Below, one piece after another: positions 8,774-15,881 of a stretch of DNA of 64,000 nt. A program made the position numbers and the translations under genes. The notes beneath the pieces were generated by a model. The model was not told the DNA's origin and did not search any database. It saw nothing but the letters and a program-made list of their open reading frames with translations. Each line of letters starts with the position of its first letter. The stretch's first letter is position 1. This DNA is from Methylorubrum salsuginis (lineage in GTDB: Bacteria > Pseudomonadota > Alphaproteobacteria > Rhizobiales > Beijerinckiaceae), in NCBI RefSeq assembly GCF_900114375.1, contig NZ_FOSV01000007.1:62001-126000 (forward strand). Direction: 5' to 3'.

Positions 8774-8840
8774 AAAAAAGCCGCCGTCCGGGATCGCCTG
8801 CGCGATCGAATCGTCGCGTGCGAAAGTCCGGATCAGCGGC
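8774..8840 (-). terminator. Conditional terminator in the nrtA leader
   Basis: On the minus strand, GCCGC (8840-8836) and TCCGG (8832-8828) pair with CCGGA (8791-8787) and GCGGC (8784-8780), separated by small internal bulges, and six T follow directly (8779-8774). The loop itself holds a perfect hairpin, GATCGC-GCAG-GCGATC (8792-8807). The terminator ends about 27 bases before the nrtA start. Its 5' arm overlaps bases 8836-8840 of the second ANTAR hairpin, so the two structures exclude each other. This is the geometry expected for antitermination by NasT. Confidence 0.72.
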
Positions 8841-8872
8841 TCTGCTGACGGTCGGGCGCGTCGTCGTTGACG
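8833..8872 (-). promoter_or_regulatory. Two-hairpin ANTAR (NasT) RNA target in nrtA leader
   Basis: Two adjacent hairpins with six-base loops are read on the minus strand. P1 (8872-8859) is CGTC-AACGAC-GACG, and its stem can extend past a C-C mismatch to 8875/8856. P2 (8848-8833) is TCAGC-AGAGCC-GCTGA. Both loops have A at position 1 and G at position 4, the known recognition rule for ANTAR-domain antiterminators. The linker is 10 bases. An ANTAR protein (NasT) is encoded just upstream, and a terminator sharing P2 bases lies just downstream. Confidence 0.78.
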
Positions 8873-8890
8873 GGCCTGTGCGAGGGGACT

Positions 8891-8906
8891 TGCAGGGTCC
8901 GTGCCA
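8891..8906 (-). promoter_or_regulatory. Sigma-54 (RpoN) promoter of nrtA operon
   Basis: The minus strand reads TGGCACGGACCCTGCA. The -24 GG and -12 GC are separated by exactly 10 bases, and only one base differs from the TGGCACG-N4-TTGCA consensus. The predicted transcript start is at about 8879-8880, only a few bases before ANTAR hairpin P1. Sigma-54 control fits nitrogen-limitation activation by NtrC. I did not find a convincing NtrC palindrome in 8907-9145. Confidence 0.75.
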
Positions 8907-9145
8907 GATGGGTTGGGAGCGTCGAGCGTGCCGTCAGGACTGCCGGCTCACCCTCCTCCCCACCTGCGCGGAGAGGGGGACACGGGCGGCTGTCGCCCGT
9001 CATCGAATACCGCGGCGGCGATACTGCCTAGTTTGACGGCAATCGGTTTGCGCTGCACAAAAAGCAGGCGATCGGTGCCGGGATGCCTACGACCTCGCCA
9101 GCCTGCTCGGGAAAGCGCGGTCCGCCGCAGCGGCACAACCCGCCC
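8907..9145. other. Gap between nasS and the nrtA promoter
   Basis: No gene is seen. A single degenerate CTCCTCCCC-type repeat lies at about 8952-8984. This stretch is where activator sites for the sigma-54 promoter would be expected. TGCACAAAAAGCA at about 9054 is a weak dyad, not a good NtrC match. Confidence 0.4.
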
Positions 9146-10159
9146 TCAGCCGCCCGTCGCCTCATCGAACAAGTCGGGCCGGTAGAGCGCCGCCGCCCGC
9201 TCGGCCAAATCGTCCCCTTGCGCTTGCCCGCACGCCGCCATCTGCGCCGCGAACCACCGGGCATGGGCCGGGTCGGGCCGATAGACCGCCGCGTCGAGCC
9301 GCAGATAGGCCGGCGCGCGGCGCGACACGCCCGCGGCGTCGAGGATCAGGTCGCCGCCGAGCGTGCGGGCCAGGAGCGCGCGGTCGGGGCCGAGGCCGGC
9401 CTGTTCGGCCAGAAGTGCCGCAAGCGCCGGGCGGTTCGCCGGGTCGGCGCACCACAGGCCGGCGCGGTGGACGGCGCGGATCAGGGCGGGCGCGAAATCC
9501 GCGCCTTCGGCGGGCAGGGTCAGCACCTTCTCCGGGCAGTCGGGGGCGATGTCGCAGCCGAGCGCCGCGATGCGCCCGAGCCCGGACGCGACCGCGATGC
9601 TGTTCCACGGGGCGCCGACGCAGAACCCGTCGATCAGGCCGCGGCGCAGCGCGTCCACCGTGTCGGGCGGCGGCACAACGACGAGGCGCACATGTCCATC
9701 GAGATCGAGCCCGCCTGCTCGCGCGAACAGGCGCAGTTGATAGGAATGCGAGGAGAACGGATGGACCGTGCCGAGGGTCAGCGGCTGCCCCTCGGCGGCG
9801 CGGGCCCGCGCCAGAACGCCGAAGGCGGCGGCCACCTCGGGAAGCGCATCGCTCTCCGGCGCCATCGCGGCCCAGAGCGCGTTCGAGACGGTCAGCGCGT
9901 TGCCGTTGAGGTTGAGCGCCATCGGCACGCAGAGATCGGCCTGCGGTCCGGACAATCCGAGCGCGCTCGCAAGCGCCAGCGGCCCGAGCATGTGGGCGGC
10001 GTCGAGATGGCCCAATGCCAGCCGGTCGCGCAACGTCGCCCAGGACGGCTCGCGGGACAGCATGAGGTCGAGCCCCTCGTCGCGGGCGAAGCCGAGAACG
10101 GCGGCGGCGATCACCGGGGCGGCGTCCGCGAGCGGGACGTATCCGATCGTCAGCCTCAT
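9146..10159 (-). CDS. nasS: Nitrate sensor protein NasS
   Basis: A 337-residue protein related to NrtA but with no export signal: it starts directly at MRLTIGYVPLADAAP. Conserved parts include PSWATLRDRLALGHLDAAHML, MALNLNGNALT and FCVGAPWNSIAV, matching the nitrate-binding fold in a cytoplasmic form. NasS proteins hold the antiterminator NasT inactive until nitrate or nitrite binds. The gene overlaps nasT by four bases (ATGA at 10156-10159), so the two are co-translated. It points towards the nrtA leader that carries the NasT target. Confidence 0.88.
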   Translation of the reverse strand: MRLTIGYVPLADAAPVIAAAVLGFARDEGLDLMLSREPSWATLRDRLALGHLDAAHMLGPLALASALGLSGPQADLCVPMALNLNGNALTVSNALWAAMAPESDALPEVAAAFGVLARARAAEGQPLTLGTVHPFSSHSYQLRLFARAGGLDLDGHVRLVVVPPPDTVDALRRGLIDGFCVGAPWNSIAVASGLGRIAALGCDIAPDCPEKVLTLPAEGADFAPALIRAVHRAGLWCADPANRPALAALLAEQAGLGPDRALLARTLGGDLILDAAGVSRRAPAYLRLDAAVYRPDPAHARWFAAQMAACGQAQGDDLAERAAALYRPDLFDEATGG

Positions 10160-10743
10160 CCGAGCAGGTCCGCGGCGGTGACGATGGCGCGGGCGATGTC
10201 GACGATCTTGCGCTTCTCGTTCATGGCCTGACGCCGCAGCAGCTTGTAGGCTTCGTCCTCGCTCAGGGACTTGCGCGCCATGAGGATGCCCTTGGCCCGC
10301 TCGATCAGCTTGCGGTCGGCCAGTTCCGAACGCGCTTCCTCCAGCTCGCGCTGCAACCGGGCGAAGGCGTTGAAGCGCAGGATGGCGATGTCGAGGATCG
10401 AGCGGATGCGGTCGTTGCGCAGCCCGTCGACCACGTAGGCCGAGATGCCGGCATCGACGGCAGCCTGCATCATGGTCTGGTCGGAGCGGTCGACGAACAT
10501 CGCCACCGGCCGCTCGGCCTGCCGCGACAGGCCGGACATCTGCTCCAGCACGTCCCGGCTCGGGCTCTCCAGATGGACCACGATCACGTCGGGCTTGAGC
10601 GCGGCGACGCGGGCCTGCAGGCCCGGCCCGTCGGGAATGACCGCGACATGCTCCACCCCGGAGGCGCGCAGGCCCTCCTCCAGGATCGCCGCGCGGGCGG
10701 GGCTCGGGTCGATCACGGCGACGGTAAGGCTGGTCTCGGTCAT
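10156..10743 (-). CDS. nasT: ANTAR-domain antiterminator NasT
   Basis: A 195-residue protein with an N-terminal receiver-like domain (TVAVIDPSPARAAIL, then VIVVHLESPS) followed by a coiled linker (FARLQRELEEARSELADRK) and a C-terminal ANTAR domain (KLIERAKGILMARKSLSEDEAYKLLRRQAM), which binds paired hairpins in RNA. In nitrate-assimilating proteobacteria NasT releases transcription from a leader terminator when nitrate frees it from NasS. The paired hairpins upstream of nrtA are the evident target. ATG 10743 begins at MTETSLT; the in-frame start at 10785 would add a proline-rich leader lacking homology. Confidence 0.9.
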   Translation of the reverse strand: MTETSLTVAVIDPSPARAAILEEGLRASGVEHVAVIPDGPGLQARVAALKPDVIVVHLESPSRDVLEQMSGLSRQAERPVAMFVDRSDQTMMQAAVDAGISAYVVDGLRNDRIRSILDIAILRFNAFARLQRELEEARSELADRKLIERAKGILMARKSLSEDEAYKLLRRQAMNEKRKIVDIARAIVTAADLLG

Positions 10744-10907
10744 CGAGGCCCGGGTTCCGAGGGGTCCGGTGGTCGGGGGAGGCAAGCGATATGCCCGCTC
10801 TGCGCGAAATCTGCGCGATTCCGTAACGATTCCGAAAAGCGTCGGCCCCGCTTCTGCCGCAAACCGGGCCGTACACTCAAGCCGAACGCGACGTCTTGGG
10901 AGGGCTC

Positions 10908-11519
10908 ATGCGCACCGTCGATCCGCTCCGTCAACCGGATGGAGCCGCGACGCATCGGTCGGTGGTGCCGCCCTTCCTGCCGACGCTCGGCCTCGCCCTC
11001 GTCGCCGGCCTGCTCTCCTTCGTCTGCCACGAGCCGGCCGAGGCACCGAAAGCCGCGCCGGAGCGTCCGCCGGTCCTGTCGCTGGCGCCGGGCCTCTCGC
11101 CCTTCGATCCCGGCCGCGCGCTGCTGACCGCCGAACTCGATCCGGTGCCCGCGAGCGAGGCCTTCGCCCGCCTGACGCCGCTGGTGACCGGCAGCATCGA
11201 CTCTGCCCCCCATGCCTCCCGCCCGGCGCGATTCGCCAACACCAGCCGCTCCGATCGCCGCAAGGCGCCGCCGAGCCGGATCGCGGTCGGTCACCCGGCC
11301 GCCGGCCAGGCGCCGGCCGCGACCCAGGCCGCCGCCAAATCCGTCCCGGTGCCGCCGCCCTTCGCCGAGGTCGAGGCCGAGAACAGCCGCTTCCTGCCCC
11401 GCGACGCGCTGCCCTTCGCCGACACGGCGGACGCCGTGCTCGATGCCGCCCGCGGCCTCGGCACCCGCGTGACGACCCTCGGCAGCTCGGTCAGCACGAT
11501 GGTGACGGCGCTCCGCTAG
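10908..11519 (+). CDS. Membrane-anchored hypothetical protein
   Basis: A 203-residue product. ATG 10908 follows a GGGAGGG ribosome site at 10898-10904. One hydrophobic segment (FLPTLGLALVAGLLSFVC, about residues 20-37) would anchor the N-terminus, and the rest is Pro/Ala-rich and probably extracytoplasmic. The C-terminal 40 residues (LDAARGLGTRVTTLGSSVSTM) look helical. I recognise no domain. It is divergent from nasT, with which it shares a 164-base promoter region. Confidence 0.6.
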   Translation: MRTVDPLRQPDGAATHRSVVPPFLPTLGLALVAGLLSFVCHEPAEAPKAAPERPPVLSLAPGLSPFDPGRALLTAELDPVPASEAFARLTPLVTGSIDSAPHASRPARFANTSRSDRRKAPPSRIAVGHPAAGQAPAATQAAAKSVPVPPPFAEVEAENSRFLPRDALPFADTADAVLDAARGLGTRVTTLGSSVSTMVTALR

Positions 11520-11717
11520 GCGGAGCCGACCTCTGCGCCGGCCGCAGCCCCGCCCGGCGGACGGGCCGGTTTTTCGCATTTGCTGGGTTCGGCGCCTTGC
11601 GAAGCGCGGCGTTCGCGCCACTTCGCCGGATCAGCGCGTCAGCGCCCCCGAAGCGAGACCCGCGGCCCGCATCCCCCCGTGCCGTCCGGCTCGAAGGACC
11701 GGACGGAGGCCCCAAGG

Positions 11718-13577
11718 ATGGCGGGACGGATCGAGGATTACGCCCTGATCGGCGACGGGCGCACGGCGGCGCTCGTCGGGCGCGACGGCAGCATCGACTG
11801 GCTGTGCATGCCGCGCTTCGACGCCGCCGCCCTGTTCGCGAGTCTGCTCGGCACGCAGGAGCACGGCTTCTGGAAGCTCGCGCCGACAGCCGAGGGCGCC
11901 GAGCATTCCTGGCGCTACCGCGGCGGCTCGCTCGTCCTGGAGACGACGCACAGGACCCGCGAGGGCGAGGTGCGGGTGACCGACTTCATGCCGGTCGGCG
12001 ACGGCAGCCACGTCATCCGCCTCGTCGAGGGCGTGCGCGGGCGCATGGCCATGCGCATGGATCTGGCCGTGCGGTTCGATTACGGCTCGGCGGTGCCGTG
12101 GGTGTCGCGCAGCGAACTCGGCGACCTGCGCGCCATCTCCGGCCCCCATAAGGTGGTGCTGCGCACCAACGCGCCCTTACGCGGCTCGACCCACCAGACC
12201 ACGGTCTCGGAATTCACCGTCTACAAGGGCGACGCGATCCGCTTCGTGCTGAGTTACGGCGCCTCGCACGAGGACGATCCGCCGCCGATCGAGCCGTATC
12301 GCTGGCTCGACGACACCAACCGGTTCTGGCGCGACTGGTCGAACCGCTGCACCCTGAAGACGCCATGGGACGACATCCTCCGCCGCTCGCTGCTGACGCT
12401 GAAGGCGCTGATCTACCGCCCGACCGGCGGGATCGTGGCCGCCCCCACCACCTCGCTGCCCGAGGATCTCGGCGGGGTGCGCAACTGGGATTACCGCTTC
12501 TGCTGGCTGCGCGATTCGACCTTCACGCTGCTGGCGCTGATGGATTCGGGCTATATCGACGAGGCGCGCGCGTGGCGCGACTGGCTGACCCGCGCGGTCG
12601 CCGGCAACCCGGAGCAGGCGCACATCCTCTACGGAATCGGCGGCGAGCGGCTCCTGCCGGAGATCGAACTCGACTGGCTGCCCGGCTACGAGGGCTCGAA
12701 GCCCGTGCGCGTCGGCAACGCGGCGATCGCCCAGTTCCAGCTCGACGTCTACGGCGAATTGTTCGATGCCTTGTTCCAGGCCCGCGCCCGCGGCATGTCC
12801 GACGACAAGGAGGGGCGCCGCGTCGGCCAGGCGCTCATCAAGCATCTGGAACGGGTCTGGCGCGAGCCCGACGAGGGCATCTGGGAGGTGCGCGGCGGGC
12901 GGCGCCACTTCGTTCACTCGAAGGTGATGGCCTGGGTCGCCTTCGACCGGGCGGTGCGCAGCGTCGAGACCTTCCGCAAGGACGACCCGACCGCCGCCGA
13001 ACTGCCGGTCCATCACTGGCGCACGATCCGCGACGAGATCCACGCCGAGGTGTGCGAGCACGGCTTCGATCCTGAGCTGAACAGCTTCGTCCAGAGCTAC
13101 GGCAGCAAGGCGCTCGACGCGAGCGTGCTGCTGATCGCCCATATGGGCTTTCTGCCGCAGGACGATCCGCGCGTGATCGGGACCGTCGCGGCCGTCGAGA
13201 GGCACCTGATGCGCGACGGTTTCGTCCTGCGCTACGAGACGGAAGGGCAGGACGCCGACGGCCTGCCGGGCAACGAGGGCGCCTTCCTGCCCTGCAGTTT
13301 CTGGTACGCCGACAACCTGATCGGCCTCGGCCGCTGCGAGGAGGCCCGCGCCCTGATCGAGCGCCTGATCGGCATCTGCAACGACCTCGGCTTGGTCTCC
13401 GAGGAGTACGACGTGCGCGCCAAACGGCAGGTGGGCAACTTCCCCCAGGCGTTCACGCATGTTGCGCTCGTCAACACGATCCTCAATTACAGCCGTGCGA
13501 CCGGACCTGCGAAGGAACGGGGCGGCGGCGCGGACCATTCCGAGTCGGAGACAGGCGAATCCATCGCGGCGCAATAG
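11718..13577 (+). CDS. Glycoside hydrolase family 15 protein (glucoamylase/trehalase type)
   Basis: A 619-residue protein. The N-terminal beta domain begins IEDYALIGDGRTAALVGRDG, the standard opening of bacterial GH15 proteins. The (alpha/alpha)6 barrel follows, with WDYRFCWLRDSTFTL, WLPGYEGSKPVRVGN and NEGAFLPCSFWYADNL, the last two carrying candidate catalytic Glu residues. No signal peptide is present, so it is cytoplasmic. Family members hydrolyse alpha-glucosidic bonds, including trehalose; the substrate cannot be told here. ATG 11718 is preceded by AAGG. Transketolase follows 61 bases later on the same strand. Confidence 0.85.
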   Translation: MAGRIEDYALIGDGRTAALVGRDGSIDWLCMPRFDAAALFASLLGTQEHGFWKLAPTAEGAEHSWRYRGGSLVLETTHRTREGEVRVTDFMPVGDGSHVIRLVEGVRGRMAMRMDLAVRFDYGSAVPWVSRSELGDLRAISGPHKVVLRTNAPLRGSTHQTTVSEFTVYKGDAIRFVLSYGASHEDDPPPIEPYRWLDDTNRFWRDWSNRCTLKTPWDDILRRSLLTLKALIYRPTGGIVAAPTTSLPEDLGGVRNWDYRFCWLRDSTFTLLALMDSGYIDEARAWRDWLTRAVAGNPEQAHILYGIGGERLLPEIELDWLPGYEGSKPVRVGNAAIAQFQLDVYGELFDALFQARARGMSDDKEGRRVGQALIKHLERVWREPDEGIWEVRGGRRHFVHSKVMAWVAFDRAVRSVETFRKDDPTAAELPVHHWRTIRDEIHAEVCEHGFDPELNSFVQSYGSKALDASVLLIAHMGFLPQDDPRVIGTVAAVERHLMRDGFVLRYETEGQDADGLPGNEGAFLPCSFWYADNLIGLGRCEEARALIERLIGICNDLGLVSEEYDVRAKRQVGNFPQAFTHVALVNTILNYSRATGPAKERGGGADHSESETGESIAAQ

Positions 13578-13638
13578 GTGGCCCCAAAAGGGCGCTGATG
13601 GCTCCCTGGCCGATGGAAGCGAGAGAGACGGAAGACTG

Positions 13639-15714
13639 ATGAGCGGTGCAGATACGAGCCCGAAGGCGGCCCTGAGCGAGGGCGACAAGCTCGCGATCGA
13701 CACGATCCGGACGCTGGCCATCGACGCGGTGCAGAAGGCGAATTCGGGGCATCCCGGCGCGCCGATGGCGCTGGCGCCCGTGGCCTACACCCTGTGGAAC
13801 CGGTATCTGCGCTACGATCCGGCCCACCCGCATTGGCCGAACCGCGACCGGTTCGTGCTCTCGGCCGGCCACGCCTCGATGCTGCTCTACGCGCTGCTGC
13901 ATCTCGCCCGCGTCGCCGAGAAGGACGGCGCGAACGCCCCGGCCATCTCCCTGGATGATATCAAAAAATTCCGGCAGCTCGACAGCCGCACGCCGGGGCA
14001 TCCCGAGTACCACTTCACCACCGGCGTCGAGACCACCACCGGCCCCCTCGGCCAGGGGGTGGCGAACTCGGTCGGCATGGCGATCGGCGGGCGCTTCAAG
14101 GGCGAGCGCATGAACCGGCCCGACCTGCCGCTGTTCGACTACAACGTCTACGCCATCTGCTCCGACGGCGACCTGATGGAGGGCGTCAGCCAGGAGGCCG
14201 CCTCGATCGCCGGGCACCTGCGCCTGTCGAACCTGTGCTGGATCTACGACAACAACACCATCACGATCGAGGGCCACACCGAGTTGGCCTTCTCGGAGGA
14301 GGTCGCGACCCGCTTCCTCGCTTACGGCTGGCAGGTGCTGCGCGTCGCCGACGCCAACGACACCCACGCCATCGCCGCGGCGCTCGAGACCTTCCTCCAG
14401 TCGAGCGACCGCCCGACCCTGATCGTCGTCAACTCGATCATCGGCTACGGCGCGCCCAAGAAGCAGAACACCTCGAAGGCCCACTCCGACGCGCTCGGCG
14501 AGGACGAGGTGAAGGGCGCCAAGCGCGCCTATGGCTGGCCGGAGGACGCGCAGTTCCTCGTGCCGGACGGCGTCTACGACACCTTCGCCGACGGCATCGG
14601 CAAGCGCGGCGCCGCGCTCTACGACCAATGGGAAGGCTTCTTCAAGGCCGCCAAGGCGGCCGACCCGGAGCATGCCGAGGAGCTGTCCGCCTTCCTCGAA
14701 GGCCGCCTGCCCAAGGGCTGGGATAAGGACATCCCCGTGTTCGAGCCCGACGCCAAGGGCCTCGCCACCCGTGAATCCTCGGGCAAGGTCTTGAACGCCA
14801 TCGCCCAGCACGTGCCGTTCGTGCTCGGCGGCTCGGCCGACCTCGCGCCGTCGAACAAGTCGAACCTCACCTTCGAGGGGGCGGGCTCGCTCACCCCGTT
14901 CGAGCCGGGCGGGCGCAACATCCATTTCGGCGTGCGCGAGCATGCCATGGGCTCGATCGTGAACGGCCTGGGCCTCGTGGGCCTCAGGGCCTACGGCGCG
15001 ACCTTCCTGGTCTTCGCCGACTACATGCGCCCGCCGATCCGGCTCGCCGCACTGATGGAGCTGCCGGTCTTCCACATCTTCACCCACGACTCGATCGGCG
15101 TGGGCGAGGACGGGCCGACCCACCAGCCGGTGGAGCAATTGCTGTCGCTGCGCTGCATCCCCGGCCTCGTGACGATCCGCCCGGGCGACGCCAACGAGGT
15201 GGCGGAGGCCTACCGGGTCATCTTCTCGTTGAAGGACCAGCCGGCGGTGCTGGCGCTCTCGCGTCAGCCGCTGCCGACCCTCGACCGGACGAAGTATGCG
15301 CCGGCCTCCGGCACCGCCAAGGGCGCCTACGTGCTGGCCGATTGCGACGGCACCCCCGACGTGATCCTGATCGGCACCGGCTCGGAGGTGCAGCTCTGCG
15401 TCTCGGCCTACGAGACGCTGAAGGGCGAGGGCGTGAAGGCGCGCGTGGTCTCGATGCCGTCCTGGGACCTGTTCGAGCGTCAGGATCAGGCCTACCGCGA
15501 CAGCGTGCTGCCGCCCGACGTGCTCGGCCGCGTCGCGGTGGAGCAGGGCAGCGTGATCGGCTGGGATCGCTACGCCGGCTCCACGGGCGCCATCGTCGGC
15601 ATGCACACCTTCGGCGCCTCGGCCCCGATCAAGGACCTGCTCGGCAAGTTCGGCTTCACCGCCGAGAAGGTGCTGGACGCCGCCCGCGCGCAGGCGAAGC
15701 GGGCCAAGAAGTAA
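13639..15714 (+). CDS. tkt: Transketolase
   Basis: A 691-residue protein of normal length. The ThDP-binding module includes NSGHPGAPMALAP, GPLGQGVANSVGMA and the GDG...N motif in CSDGDLMEGVS...DNN. The pyrimidine domain follows with FGVREHAMG, and the C-terminal domain contains GTGSEVQL. It transfers two-carbon units in the pentose phosphate and related cycles, and in serine-cycle methylotrophs it feeds anabolic sugar phosphates. A purine-rich site GAGAGAGACGGAAG precedes ATG 13639. It ends facing topA. Confidence 0.95.
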   Translation: MSGADTSPKAALSEGDKLAIDTIRTLAIDAVQKANSGHPGAPMALAPVAYTLWNRYLRYDPAHPHWPNRDRFVLSAGHASMLLYALLHLARVAEKDGANAPAISLDDIKKFRQLDSRTPGHPEYHFTTGVETTTGPLGQGVANSVGMAIGGRFKGERMNRPDLPLFDYNVYAICSDGDLMEGVSQEAASIAGHLRLSNLCWIYDNNTITIEGHTELAFSEEVATRFLAYGWQVLRVADANDTHAIAAALETFLQSSDRPTLIVVNSIIGYGAPKKQNTSKAHSDALGEDEVKGAKRAYGWPEDAQFLVPDGVYDTFADGIGKRGAALYDQWEGFFKAAKAADPEHAEELSAFLEGRLPKGWDKDIPVFEPDAKGLATRESSGKVLNAIAQHVPFVLGGSADLAPSNKSNLTFEGAGSLTPFEPGGRNIHFGVREHAMGSIVNGLGLVGLRAYGATFLVFADYMRPPIRLAALMELPVFHIFTHDSIGVGEDGPTHQPVEQLLSLRCIPGLVTIRPGDANEVAEAYRVIFSLKDQPAVLALSRQPLPTLDRTKYAPASGTAKGAYVLADCDGTPDVILIGTGSEVQLCVSAYETLKGEGVKARVVSMPSWDLFERQDQAYRDSVLPPDVLGRVAVEQGSVIGWDRYAGSTGAIVGMHTFGASAPIKDLLGKFGFTAEKVLDAARAQAKRAKK

Positions 15715-15748
15715 GGCACAAGGCCCCCCGATCGCCGAAAAAGGCGTT

Positions 15749-15858
15749 CTCCTCCCCCTTGTGGGGAGGAGGTAGGAGGTGAAGGTGGCTCAGGATGGGG
15801 CGGGGCGGTGCCGTCTGCCCGACCCCCACCCCGAACCCCTCCCCACAAGAGGGAGGGG
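15749..15858. repeat. Paired palindromic element, second copy
   Basis: Hairpin one (15749-15771) is CTCCTCCCC-CTTGT-GGGGAGGAG. Hairpin two (15836-15858) is CCCCTCCC-CACAAGA-GGGAGGGG, in inverted orientation about 64 bases away. This is the same architecture as at 2617-2722. Here it lies between the convergent ends of tkt and topA, where it can also serve as a two-way terminator. Confidence 0.72.
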
Positions 15859-15881
15859 ACCCGCGCTCGACGCGGTAACCG

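Noticed and set aside
9051-9078. TGCAC and GGTGC half-sites as an NtrC operator upstream of nrtA
   Set aside because: The spacing between halves is much larger than in known NtrC sites.
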